DNA of 64,000 bases, taken from positions 62,001-126,000 of the forward strand of contig NZ_JAWRCU010000004.1 in NCBI RefSeq assembly GCF_033542235.1, given 5' to 3'. Source of the DNA: JAWRCU01 sp033542235 (GTDB lineage Bacteria; Pseudomonadota; Alphaproteobacteria; Rhizobiales; Rhizobiaceae). Shown one piece after another: positions 1 through 7,316 of the stretch. The notes under the pieces were generated by a model. That model was not told where the DNA came from and ran no database searches. It worked only from the letters and a program-made list of their open reading frames with translations. Numbering within the stretch: position 1 is the stretch's first letter; each line of letters begins with the position of its first letter. The position numbers were made by a program, and so were the translations under genes.

Positions 1-2
1 TG

Positions 3-197
3 TGGCAGGACAGCGGTCAATGGGCCTTCACCGCCAATGAGCCGACCTATATCCCGGTCGAAGAGGGAATGCCGCTTACCCACGAGCTGGAGCATTTCCT
101 CTATTGCATCGAGACGCGCGAGCTTCCCCTGACCAATGGCGAGGAGGCGATCGACGTCCTGAAGATACTCACCGCGGGGACGGTCACGCATGACTAG
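3..197 (+). CDS. Gfo/Idh/MocA-family oxidoreductase, C-terminal end (partial)
   Basis: The window opens inside this gene; 64 residues and a TAG stop remain. The visible tail has the pattern usual at the C-terminus of Gfo/Idh/MocA NAD(P)-dependent sugar or polyol dehydrogenases: PLTHELEHFLYCIETRE, then PLTNGEEAIDVLKIL. The N-terminal Rossmann domain is outside the window, so the substrate cannot be judged. Such genes often sit in sugar-nucleotide or polysaccharide loci, but the upstream context is missing. It is convergent with mnmA, and its TAG stop touches the hairpin repeat that follows. The family call rests on a short pattern only. Confidence 0.65.
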   Translation, partial: WQDSGQWAFTANEPTYIPVEEGMPLTHELEHFLYCIETRELPLTNGEEAIDVLKILTAGTVTHD

Positions 198-288
198 GAG
201 AGTGGGGGAATAAGGGAGTAGGGGGGTAGGTGTAGGAGTCGTGCCCCACCTACTCCCTTACTCCCCTATTCCCATACTCCCCTATTCT
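198..288. repeat. Tail-to-tail hairpin of 8-bp units (copy 1)
   Basis: Two arms (about 198-232 and 243-286) are built from degenerate 8-mers: GGGAATAA, GGGAGTAG and GGGGGTAG on the left, GGGAATAG, GGGAGTAT and GGGAGTAA on the right read in reverse complement. They can fold into an imperfect hairpin between the convergent oxidoreductase and mnmA genes. The mnmA stop codon (GAA TAG) lies within the right arm. It probably acts as a bidirectional terminator or mRNA end stabiliser, though there is no clean U-tract. Related hairpins with other units lie at 6574, 12689, 23647 and 31304. Confidence 0.7.
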
Positions 289-1454
289 GCCGCCACCAGC
301 CGCTTCAGCATCGCCTCGGCCTCGGCGCCGCGCTCCGAGCGCGCGATGAAGCCGCCGCCGAAGACGCGGGCGTCGGTGCCGTCGTCGGAGTAGAGGACGC
401 AGGCCTGGCCCGGCGCGATGCCGGATTCGCCCTCGGCGAGCTCGACCCAGGTCTGGCCGCCATCATGGAAGAGGGTCGCGGGCCGCGGCGGCCGCGTCGA
501 ACGCACCTTGGCGAAGAGCTCGACGCCTTCGGCCGGAATCTCGTCAAGGGGGCCATCTCCGAGCCAGTTCAGAGACCTCAGATGCACCTTGTGCGTCTCC
601 AGGGCCTCGCGCGGGCCGACGATGACGCGGGCCTGGTCGGCGTCGATATGGACGACGTAGAGCGGCTCGCCCGAAGCGATGCCGATGCCGCGCCGCTGGC
701 CGATGGTGAAGCGCAGGATGCCGTCATGGCGGCCGAGCACACGGCCGTCGATATGGACGATGTCGCCGGGCGAGGCTGCATTCGGCTTCAGCTTGGCGAT
801 GATGTCGGAATATTTGCCTTGTGGCACGAAGCAGATGTCCTGGCTGTCGGCCTTGCCGGCGACCGACAGCCCCATGCGCTCGGCAATGGCGCGGACCTCC
901 GGCTTACCCATGCCGCCTAGCGGGAAGCGCAGATAGTCGATCTGCTCCTGGGTCGTGGCAAACAGGAAATAGCTCTGGTCGCGATCGGTATCGACCGGCC
1001 GGTATAGTGCCCGGTGCGCGCCGTTGGCGCGACTGCGGATATAGTGCCCCGTCGCCAGCGCGTCGGCGCCGAGCTCGCGGGCAGTCTCGAGCAGATCTGC
1101 GAACTTCACCGTCTGGTTGCAGGAGACGCAAGGGATCGGCGTCTCGCCCGAGACGTAGCTCTCGGCGAAGGGATCGATGACGGCCTTGCGGAACCGCTCC
1201 TCGTAGTTGAGCACATAATGCGGAATGCCGAGTGTCTCGGCGACGCGCCTGGCGTCGGCGATGTCCTGGCCGGCGCAGCACGAGCCTGTGCGATGCGTGG
1301 CGGCGCCATGGTCGTAAAGCTGCAGCGTGACGCCGACGACGTCATAGCCCTCCTCCTTCATGAGGCCGGCCACGACCGAGGAATCGACGCCGCCGGACAT
1401 GGCAACGACGACGCGGGTATCCGCTGGCCGTCCGGGCAGGTCGAGGCTGTTCAT
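282..1454 (-). CDS. mnmA: tRNA-specific 2-thiouridylase MnmA
   Basis: Cytoplasmic enzyme that thiolates U34 of tRNA Lys, Glu and Gln, taking sulfur from a relay that begins with a cysteine desulfurase. The 390-residue protein has the ATP-pyrophosphatase P-loop SGGVDSS at residues 20-26, the Cys-x-x-Cys pair 109/112 in the PCVSCNQ motif (Cys112 matches the catalytic CN cysteine) and the second catalytic Cys208 in SQDICFVP. The pair of cysteines that forms the transient disulfide/persulfide is therefore intact. Length is slightly above the usual 360-380. The ATG start at 1454 places the P-loop at the expected distance. It is convergent with the oxidoreductase, and the stop lies in a hairpin repeat. 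Nothing in the gene looks damaged. Confidence 0.97.
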   Translation of the reverse strand: MNSLDLPGRPADTRVVVAMSGGVDSSVVAGLMKEEGYDVVGVTLQLYDHGAATHRTGSCCAGQDIADARRVAETLGIPHYVLNYEERFRKAVIDPFAESYVSGETPIPCVSCNQTVKFADLLETARELGADALATGHYIRSRANGAHRALYRPVDTDRDQSYFLFATTQEQIDYLRFPLGGMGKPEVRAIAERMGLSVAGKADSQDICFVPQGKYSDIIAKLKPNAASPGDIVHIDGRVLGRHDGILRFTIGQRRGIGIASGEPLYVVHIDADQARVIVGPREALETHKVHLRSLNWLGDGPLDEIPAEGVELFAKVRSTRPPRPATLFHDGGQTWVELAEGESGIAPGQACVLYSDDGTDARVFGGGFIARSERGAEAEAMLKRLVAAE

Positions 1455-1686
1455 GTGATTCTTGTCCGTCTCAAATTGTCTGCCGGCGCGTTCGAGTTCG
1501 CATTGCAGCGCAGCGAATATAGGTCAAGCCAAAGCCTTACGCCACCAAGCAAGTCGCTCAGCGTCGGGGCCAAATAGAAAGCGTCGTGGCTGAACCGGAA
1601 AAATGCGCTTTTTTTGCTTAGGCTTTTTTTAAAGCTGTCACGGTAGCGTGATCGGGATTGGTAGATTGTGTTGCGTAGAGAGTAAT

Positions 1687-1962
1687 ATGACCGATCTCGT
1701 TAGGCCGCGTGTCAAATATGTCATCGGGCCGGACGGCAGCCCACTTACGATTGCCGATCTGCCGCCCTCGAACACGCGCCGTTGGGTAATACGCCGCAAA
1801 GCGGAAGTCGTTGCCGCGGTGCGGGGCGGCCTGCTCAGCCTCGAAGAGGCTTGCCAGCGCTATAAGCTCACGACGGAAGAATTCCTGTCCTGGCAGGCGT
1901 CGATCGACGAATACGGGCTTGCGGGCCTCAGGACAACCCGAATTCAGCAATACAGGCACTGA
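1687..1962 (+). CDS. sciP: CtrA inhibitory protein SciP (DUF1153)
   Basis: 91-residue helix-turn-helix protein of the DUF1153 family. In Caulobacter, SciP binds CtrA at its target promoters and blocks transcription in G1. The sequence carries the family block from VKYVIGPDGSPLTIADLP to RRKAEVVAAVRGGLLSLEEA and ends in a GLAGLRTTR tail. The ATG at 1687 is preferred over one 13 codons upstream because family members begin about eight residues before VKYVIGPDG. It lies 3.9 kb from ctrA on the same strand; ctrA and chpT in the same neighbourhood strengthen the call. The preceding 230 bases (1455-1686) are gene-free and include T-rich tracts near 1609-1630 that may belong to its promoter. Confidence 0.93.
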   Translation: MTDLVRPRVKYVIGPDGSPLTIADLPPSNTRRWVIRRKAEVVAAVRGGLLSLEEACQRYKLTTEEFLSWQASIDEYGLAGLRTTRIQQYRH

Positions 1963-2056
1963 AAGCCGGCTTGCAGAGGTCGAATGGACGAGGGCGCAAA
2001 AGCGCCCTCGCTTCGTTCGGGCAGCGGATACTCAGGCTTATTAGAACAATCCATCC

Positions 2057-2515
2057 CTAGAACTGCAACTCCGCCAGAAACGCCTGATAGTGTTCCGGCA
2101 GGCCGTGCTGCCGCGCGCCATTGCGGATATGGGCAAGATAGGCAGCGTTGGGGGCAGGAGGGTTCGGGGTGGCAGTCGCTATATAGGCCTGCACTTCAGT
2201 CGGCACGCCCTCGATCCTTACGACGAGAGCCAAACGGTTGTAGCGGTTGCGCTCGGCCGGCCAATCGAGCCGGTAGCCTTCATGCCGATCCAGGGAATCA
2301 AGATCAGCCGCATTGAGTCGATGAACGACGCCCCAAACCTCGCGCCCCGCGGCGGGCTCGACCGACGATACCCCGCAGCCTCTTTTTTCAGAAAGACGGG
2401 GGAAGGAAAGCCGGTAGTCTTGCAGAACGGCATTGCCGATCTTCTGGTGCCCCGGACAGCGGACATCCAGCTGCACATTATCTAAGTTCGATCCGTAGCT
2501 GAAAATGAGCGTCAT
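2057..2515 (-). CDS. Gamma-glutamylcyclotransferase-like (AIG2/GGCT fold) protein
   Basis: 152-residue protein with the GGCT-fold signature YGSN at residues 7-10 and a candidate catalytic Glu79 in the segment DRHEGY. Family members release 5-oxoproline from gamma-glutamyl amines or peptides; the exact substrate cannot be read here. The middle has the usual WGVVHRL strand, and the C-terminus has the NPPAPNAAYLAHIRNGA helix common in bacterial AIG2-like proteins. It stands alone between sciP and the oxidoreductase, on the opposite strand to sciP. Length and motifs look complete. No signal peptide, so cytoplasmic. Confidence 0.85.
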   Translation of the reverse strand: MTLIFSYGSNLDNVQLDVRCPGHQKIGNAVLQDYRLSFPRLSEKRGCGVSSVEPAAGREVWGVVHRLNAADLDSLDRHEGYRLDWPAERNRYNRLALVVRIEGVPTEVQAYIATATPNPPAPNAAYLAHIRNGARQHGLPEHYQAFLAELQF

Positions 2516-2677
2516 AGGTTCACCTGGGCCGATTGTGGTTGCGGCATATCGGCGAGCCTTCGTTTACAGGTCGGCCGAAGCCCCAGACTGAGTGCCTTGC
2601 AGTGCAAACGCAAGCGTGCTGCCCCTCTACCCTAACCTGCGGGTGGGAGAGATGGGCGCAAGCGTGACCACCTCGCA

Positions 2678-3604
2678 TTACACCGTCAGCACCACCTTGC
2701 CCTTAGGCCTGGTCGCCAGGAAGGAATGGGCGGCGCCGGCCTGATCGAGCGGGAAGGTCCTCTCGACATTGGGCCTGAGCTTGCCGGCGTCGGCGAACCG
2801 GGCAAGCTCCACAAGGCCTTCACGGTCCGGCCGCACGGAGATCCGCTCGATGCGGACGTCGCGCGCCTTGCCTTCGGCCTGTGCGGCATCGGTGACGCCG
2901 AGCAGTGAGACGAGCACGCCACCGGGCTTCAGTGCCTTCACTGTCTGAGCCGCGTGATCGCCGCCGACGGTCTCCAGCGCGACGTCGGCCTCCTTCGCCC
3001 GCTCGACAAAGTCGCTCTTGGCGTAGTCGATCACCACGTCGGCGCCGAGCGAGCGGACGAAATCGACCTTGCCGGCACTGGCCGTGGCGATCACGGTCGC
3101 GCCCCGAGCCTTGGCGATCTGCACGGCGAGGTGGCCCACTCCGCCACCCGCCCCGTGGATCAGGACCCGCTGTCCCTGACCGATGGCTGCCGTACGCACC
3201 AGGCTGAGCCAAGCTGTGAGGCCGGCAAGCGGGATAGCAGCCGCATGAACGTGATCGAGCGACTTCGGCTTCGGCGCAAGCTCGTTTGCGGGCGCGACGA
3301 CCTGTTCTGCATAAGCTCCGGCCTCCTTGGGAAAGAGCGGCATTCCATAGACTTCTTCGCCTACGGACACGCCCTCGACGCCCGGTCCGACCTCCTCGAC
3401 GATGCCTGAAATGTCCCAGCCGATGGTGAAGGGCGGCTCGCCGAGCAGCGGATAAGCCCCGGTTCGGACCGCGACATCCACGGGATTGATGCCGGCGGCT
3501 TTCACGCGAACCAGAACCTGTCCTGCGCCGGGCTTCGGCGATGGGCGCTCCACGACCTCGAGAACTTCCGGCCCGCCAAGTTTCGTCTGAACAACGGCAC
3601 GCAT
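2678..3604 (-). CDS. NADPH:quinone-reductase-like MDR oxidoreductase
   Basis: 308-residue zinc-independent medium-chain dehydrogenase of the quinone reductase/zeta-crystallin type. The N-terminal GroES-like domain starts MRAVVQTKLGGPEVL; the nucleotide-binding motif GAGGGVGHLAVQIAK sits near the middle; the tail reads FPLDQAGAAHSFLATRPKGKVVL. No structural-zinc cysteine cluster is seen. The ATG at 3604 was chosen because a strong AAAGGAGATC ribosome site precedes it; an upstream in-frame ATG would add 32 unrelated residues reading through the operator. It is divergent from an HxlR regulator, the usual arrangement for quinone- or electrophile-responsive reductases, so it probably detoxifies quinones under control of that regulator (inference). 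Confidence 0.9.
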   Translation of the reverse strand: MRAVVQTKLGGPEVLEVVERPSPKPGAGQVLVRVKAAGINPVDVAVRTGAYPLLGEPPFTIGWDISGIVEEVGPGVEGVSVGEEVYGMPLFPKEAGAYAEQVVAPANELAPKPKSLDHVHAAAIPLAGLTAWLSLVRTAAIGQGQRVLIHGAGGGVGHLAVQIAKARGATVIATASAGKVDFVRSLGADVVIDYAKSDFVERAKEADVALETVGGDHAAQTVKALKPGGVLVSLLGVTDAAQAEGKARDVRIERISVRPDREGLVELARFADAGKLRPNVERTFPLDQAGAAHSFLATRPKGKVVLTV

Positions 3605-3668
3605 GCTCGATCTCCTTTGGCAACTGTGATGCGCCGCTATCATCTGGATAGTGCTACCCGATTGTCCA

Positions 3669-3696
3669 GTAGGTACCTTCTTGATATGTAGGTACC
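3669..3696. promoter_or_regulatory. Paired GTAGGTACC operator sites in HxlR/oxidoreductase intergenic region
   Basis: Two exact copies of GTAGGTACC lie at 3669-3677 and 3688-3696, repeating every 19 bases, roughly two helical turns, directly before the HxlR start at 3699. Each contains the palindrome GGTACC. HxlR-family dimers usually bind paired GTAC-centred sites between themselves and a divergent target, so this is the likely autoregulatory operator. The second site abuts the start codon, as expected for repression. Confidence 0.7.
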
Positions 3697-3698
3697 CC

Positions 3699-4118
3699 AT
3701 GGATAGTGAGAACCGCGAAAGGCCGTTCGGCTACGATGCGTTCCGCCGCGAATGCATGTCGCACACCGTGCTGGAGATGCTGGCCAGCAAATGGGTGTAC
3801 CTGGTCGTCAGTGCCTTGAGATCAGGCAAGCGGCGACATGGCGAGCTTGCTCGAAAGGTCGAAGGCATCACGCCGAAGATGCTGACGCAGACGCTGCGCG
3901 TGCTGGAGCGCGACGGTCTCGTACGCCGGGAGATATTTCCCGTCATCCCGCCGAAGGTCGAGTACGAGCTTACTGATCTTGGCCGCAACCTCGCGGAGCT
4001 GCTCAACCAGATCAGGATGTGGTCGGAGCGCCACGCGCCCGACATCAAGCAGGCGCGGGCGCGATCACTTGCGGCAGGTGAGGGCTCGGAGGAGAAGGAC
4101 CTTGTGACCAGGGCCTAG
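3699..4118 (+). CDS. HxlR-family transcriptional regulator, redox type
   Basis: 139-residue winged-helix protein of the HxlR/YodB/QorR family. The DNA-binding part reads HGELARKVEGITPKMLTQTLRVLERDGLV, followed by the wing (VEYELTDLGRNL). It has one cysteine only, Cys19 in RRECMSHTVLEML, at the position of the redox-sensing N-terminal cysteine of YodB and QorR. ATG 3699 is chosen over an upstream ATG at 3651 because family members begin shortly before that cysteine and the upstream extension would run through the operator. It is divergent from the quinone reductase it probably represses. One cysteine per subunit suggests sensing by intersubunit disulfide or S-alkylation. Confidence 0.92.
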   Translation: MDSENRERPFGYDAFRRECMSHTVLEMLASKWVYLVVSALRSGKRRHGELARKVEGITPKMLTQTLRVLERDGLVRREIFPVIPPKVEYELTDLGRNLAELLNQIRMWSERHAPDIKQARARSLAAGEGSEEKDLVTRA

Positions 4119-4181
4119 TTGCCTCGATTGCAAATGCTGAAGCCGCGGAATAACCTGTCGCTTAGCTTCGGGAGGGTTTCC

Positions 4182-4988
4182 ATGGCGTCGACCTTCAATG
4201 TCCGCCGCGCCGACGGCTACGAACAGCTCATGGGGCGGTGGAGCAAAAGGCTCGCCCCTCTTTTCATCGATTTTGCAGGTCTCGCGGATGGCGATCGGGT
4301 GCTCGACGTCGGATGCGGCACCGGGAGCCTGACCTTTGCACTCCCGCAAGCCGCAAATGTCGGGGAAGTTGCTGCGATCGACTTCTCGCCGGTCTTCGTG
4401 GGGGAGGCGAGACGGCGCAACACGGATTCGCGAATCAGGATCGAGGAAGGAGACGCATGCGCGCTGCCGTTCGAGGACGGCCGTTTCGATCGCGCGCTGT
4501 CGCTGCTCGTGCTTCACTTCGTGCCCGACACAGCAAAGGCAGTCTCGGAAATGCGCCGGGTCGTGCAGCCGGGTGGCGTCGTGGCGGCAGCAGTATGGGA
4601 CCATCTGGGCGGGATGCCGGGCATGCGCATGGTGTGGGACACCGTTGCGGCCTTGGATGAGGATGCGCGTCGGCAGAGAGGCGTCTATTTTTTCCAGCCC
4701 ATGATGCGCCCGGATGAAATGAAGCAATGCTTCATCGAGCAAGGTCTGCTGGATGTGCAGCAGACATCGCTTCTGATCCGAATGGATTACACGTCGTTCG
4801 ACGACTTCTGGGCGCCCATTGCCGGTGGCGAGGGGCCGGTGGGGAAGTATGTGGCCGGACTTGACCCGGCGCGGCGAGCAGTGACCGACGCCGCCGTGAG
4901 GGCGGCCTACGAAGGCGGCCAGCCAGATGGCCCGAGATCCTTCGCAGCCGTGGCATGGGCATGTCGCGGGGTCGTTCCCTCTGCCTGA
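4182..4988 (+). CDS. SAM-dependent class I methyltransferase
   Basis: 268-residue methyltransferase with motif I VLDVGCGTG at residues 40-48, the acidic end of strand 2 (AAIDFSP) and motif post-I EEGDACALPFEDGRFDRALS, all of the Methyltransf_11/UbiE-like type. The substrate is unknown. The start at ATG 4182 has a GGGAGGG ribosome site eight bases upstream, better than the non-ATG possibility at 4119. It follows the HxlR gene by 63 bases on the same strand and could be co-transcribed with it. Nothing odd in composition or length. Confidence 0.88.
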   Translation: MASTFNVRRADGYEQLMGRWSKRLAPLFIDFAGLADGDRVLDVGCGTGSLTFALPQAANVGEVAAIDFSPVFVGEARRRNTDSRIRIEEGDACALPFEDGRFDRALSLLVLHFVPDTAKAVSEMRRVVQPGGVVAAAVWDHLGGMPGMRMVWDTVAALDEDARRQRGVYFFQPMMRPDEMKQCFIEQGLLDVQQTSLLIRMDYTSFDDFWAPIAGGEGPVGKYVAGLDPARRAVTDAAVRAAYEGGQPDGPRSFAAVAWACRGVVPSA

Positions 4989-5051
4989 TCGTCGGCGGCA
5001 GTGGCCGGCCCCTGGCTCACAGGGCCCTTCGCTTCGATGCCTCAGAAAGCC

Positions 5052-5426
5052 TCAGCCGATCATCGCGCCGCGATTGCCTTCGGCCTCGCGCGGCTTGAGA
5101 TCGCGTGATTCCAGCATCTCCGCCTTGGAAAGCTCCGCTTCAGCTTCGGCGAGTATGGTTTGCGCCGAGCTCTTCTGTTGCATGAGGTCTGATTGTGAGT
5201 TCCTGAGATTGTCGCGGCGCTGGCGCGCCGCCTTGGCGAAAGTCGGATAGGCGAAATGATTGATGTCGGTGATGCCCGACTTCTTCTCCTCCGCGGCGAT
5301 CTGGACCTCCAGCTCGCTCGCCATCCGCTCGAACTCGGCGATCATCATGTCGAGCTGCATTATCTGGCGGCGTTTCTCGTTCACCTGAAACCGCTTCAGA
5401 CGGACGAGATTCTCACGTGACTTCAT
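5052..5426 (-). CDS. fliJ: FliJ-like coiled-coil protein adjacent to ctrA
   Basis: 124-residue, highly charged, almost wholly alpha-helical protein with two heptad-rich stretches (about 5-50 and 63-105), matching the size and antiparallel coiled-coil plan of FliJ, the flagellar export chaperone-escort protein that works with the FliI ATPase. From memory, alphaproteobacteria often carry a FliJ-family gene beside ctrA, which supports the call; fliI is not in the window. It is divergent from ctrA, sharing the 447-bp regulatory region. Sequence identity of FliJ proteins is low, so the symbol is tentative. It could equally be a FliJ-like protein of other function. Confidence 0.6.
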   Translation of the reverse strand: MKSRENLVRLKRFQVNEKRRQIMQLDMMIAEFERMASELEVQIAAEEKKSGITDINHFAYPTFAKAARQRRDNLRNSQSDLMQQKSSAQTILAEAEAELSKAEMLESRDLKPREAEGNRGAMIG

Positions 5427-5873
5427 GACTCGCTACTCCCGAGTACGCTCTTGCCTTGCACCGATGGTCGCCGCCCTCGATCGGCTCAATCACCTACGAA
5501 CCGGCGAGCTTGTCTCTTTTGGAAACAATTTCCTAAAGATTTCCGCCGCCGGTAACCTTTCGTTTACGCGCATTGTTAATCATACGCATGAGGACTTAAG
5601 GCGGGGTAAAAATCCGGACGCAAGTCCGGAGACCACAATGCGAGTCCTTAGAGTCGCTTGTCGTGACTTCTTAAAGTGCGGAGTCCAAAGCGGCGCTCTG
5701 AGATTTATTTGAGTTTTCAATAGGGTGGATCGAAGAGTTTGGGCAGCGAAATGGTGCTTGCAAAACGGGATTATGTTTTGTTAACCATTCAATGGCAGCC
5801 TCCGATTCAGGCAAGCACTGCTCCGGCGTCGTGAGGCCCGCAGGACGGCCCGGCGGCAGCAAAGGGGAATGAA
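5427..5873. promoter_or_regulatory. ctrA upstream regulatory region with GANTC methylation sites
   Basis: 447 gene-free bases between the divergent fliJ-like gene and ctrA. I see four GANTC (CcrM) sites in the ctrA-proximal part: GAGTC at 5642-5646, 5651-5655 and 5681-5685, and GATTC at 5804-5808; a further GACTC lies at 5427-5431. A CtrA half-site, TTAACCAT, is at 5781-5788. Clustering of GANTC before ctrA fits methylation-timed transcription as in Caulobacter. Short open frames here (for example 5425-5712) lack family features and a ribosome site. The area around 5520-5600 is AT-richer than its surroundings and probably holds promoter elements. Confidence 0.75.
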
Positions 5874-6569
5874 ATGCGCGTTCTGCTGATTGAAGACGAC
5901 AGTGCAACGGCACAAAGCATCGAATTGATGCTGAAGTCGGAGAGCTTCAACGTCTATACGACCGATCTCGGCGAAGAGGGCGTCGACCTCGGTAAGCTCT
6001 ATGACTACGACATCATCCTGCTCGACCTGAACCTGCCCGACATGTCGGGCTATGAGGTCCTGAGGACGCTGCGGCTCTCCAAGGTCAAGACGCCGATCCT
6101 GATCCTGTCGGGCATGGCCGGCATCGAGGACAAGGTTCGTGGGTTGGGCTTCGGCGCCGACGACTACATGACCAAGCCGTTCCACAAGGACGAGCTCGTC
6201 GCCCGCATCCACGCGATCGTTCGCCGCTCCAAGGGCCATGCGCAGTCGGTCATCACCACCGGCGACCTAGTGGTGAACCTTGACGCCAAGACGGTCGAAG
6301 TCGGCGGCCAGCGCGTCCATCTCACCGGCAAGGAGTACCAGATGCTGGAGCTCCTTTCGCTGCGCAAGGGTACCACACTCACCAAGGAGATGTTCCTCAA
6401 CCATCTCTATGGAGGCATGGACGAGCCCGAGCTCAAGATCATCGACGTCTTCATCTGCAAGCTCAGGAAGAAGCTCGACGCCTCGTCCGGCGGGCAGAAC
6501 TATATCGAGACGGTATGGGGCCGTGGCTATGTGCTGCGTGAGCCCGAGGAAATCCGCGCTAGCGCCTGA
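5874..6569 (+). CDS. ctrA: Cell-cycle master response regulator CtrA
   Basis: 231-residue OmpR-type response regulator, the same length as Caulobacter CtrA. The receiver has Asp8, Asp9, phosphoacceptor Asp51 in IILLDLNLPD and the conserved Lys in MTKPF. The C-terminal winged helix includes the highly conserved stretch GKEYQMLELLSLRKGTTLTKE and ends TVWGRGYVLREPEE. CtrA controls chromosome replication, division and flagellar genes; phosphate reaches it from CckA through ChpT, encoded nearby at 7317-7946. The short tail ending ASA is compatible with ClpXP recognition. Upstream GANTC sites and a TTAACC half-site suggest methylation and autoregulation. SciP, its direct inhibitor, is encoded at 1687. 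Confidence 0.98.
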   Translation: MRVLLIEDDSATAQSIELMLKSESFNVYTTDLGEEGVDLGKLYDYDIILLDLNLPDMSGYEVLRTLRLSKVKTPILILSGMAGIEDKVRGLGFGADDYMTKPFHKDELVARIHAIVRRSKGHAQSVITTGDLVVNLDAKTVEVGGQRVHLTGKEYQMLELLSLRKGTTLTKEMFLNHLYGGMDEPELKIIDVFICKLRKKLDASSGGQNYIETVWGRGYVLREPEEIRASA

Positions 6570-6573
6570 AAAA

Positions 6574-6693
6574 GAGGGCAATAAGGCAATAGGGCAGTAA
6601 GGCAATAGGGCGTAAGTGGCCTTCGCCAACGGCGCGGCCGTCAAGGGTGCTCTCCTCCCTATTGCCCTACTGCCTTATTGCCCTATTCCCCTA
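6574..6693. repeat. Tail-to-tail hairpin of 8-bp units (copy 2)
   Basis: Arms at about 6574-6612 and 6657-6693 are tandem degenerate 8-mers GGCAATAA, GGCAATAG and GGCAGTAA, inverted with respect to each other, between ctrA and the convergent receiver gene. The stop codon of the receiver gene (GCT TAG) is inside the right arm. The plan is as in copy 1, but the unit here has C at its third position in both arms. Likely a bidirectional transcript end. Confidence 0.72.
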
Positions 6694-7056
6694 AGCCGCC
6701 TGCAACTGCCTGAATCGTTCAAGCAACTGCGCCCGGTTGAACGGCTTCAAGAGATAGCCCTGCGCGCCGGCACGCTTGGCGCGCATGATGGCGCCGATAT
6801 CGACCTCGATAAGGCACAGCATGATCTGCGGCTTCACCGCCGACGGGACGGCGCGGACGCGCTGGATGAACTCGACCGCGGTCATGTCCGGCAGGACACT
6901 GTCGACGACGATGAACTCGGGCATCTCCGCCATGCACAATTCAATCGCCTCGACCCCGCTGCCGGCCTCGACGACAAGCATCTCAGGGCCGCCGAGGATG
7001 CGCTTGGCAACCTTGCGGATGACGCTCGAATCATCGACGAACATGCAGCGTTTCAC
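6691..7056 (-). CDS. Single-domain CheY-like response regulator, CtrA-cluster type
   Basis: 121-residue receiver domain without output domain. It keeps Asp8/Asp9, phosphoacceptor Asp52 (IVVDSVLPD), aromatic Tyr101 and Lys104 (LLKPF). The switch position 30 residues after the phosphoacceptor, Thr or Ser in CheY and DivK, is Leu82 (IMLCLIE), so the usual Thr-Tyr coupling cannot occur. It lies between ctrA and chpT, convergent with the former and codirectional with the latter 260 bases upstream. It is not a clear DivK or CpdR. Its place suggests a role in the CckA-ChpT-CtrA phosphorelay, perhaps as a phosphate sink or binding partner (inference). Confidence 0.85.
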   Translation of the reverse strand: MKRCMFVDDSSVIRKVAKRILGGPEMLVVEAGSGVEAIELCMAEMPEFIVVDSVLPDMTAVEFIQRVRAVPSAVKPQIMLCLIEVDIGAIMRAKRAGAQGYLLKPFNRAQLLERFRQLQAA

Positions 7057-7070
7057 GTGGCGAACCCTCG

Positions 7071-7172
7071 TCTAGAGCAGCATGAATTGGGAGGAGTCCA
7101 TTCATCCCGCTCTAACCCTTTGTTTTGCCGAATGACCTATCCGAAAAGTCTGCAACTCATCGGGATCATGCT
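7071..7172. repeat. Rhizobial-type intergenic palindromic element (RIME-like)
   Basis: Just upstream of the receiver gene. One hairpin (7074-7112) pairs AGAGC with GCTCT and ATGAATTGG with CCATTCAT. A second, weaker one (about 7132-7172) contains ATCCGAAAAG and CGGGATCATGCT, a wording I recognise from very common rhizobial intergenic repeats. The two hairpins are linked by ACCCTTTGTTTTGCC. I name it RIME-like by resemblance only. It may place a processing site or promoter element before the receiver gene. Confidence 0.55.
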
Positions 7173-7316
7173 TCAGGAGCCTTCTCGTGGAATTGCCCCC
7201 TGAACAGCCCAAAGGCTAAAGGATCGGCGTAAAAAACCAGAAAACTTGTTGGGTAAAGTTTTTCATAATGCAGTTCAGCAAGAAGATCTGCCAGTATTTT
7301 AGAATATTCTCAAAGA

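Noticed and set aside
5425..5712. 95-residue frame upstream of ctrA
   Set aside because: Lies over the regulatory region with GANTC sites; no ribosome site or family features.
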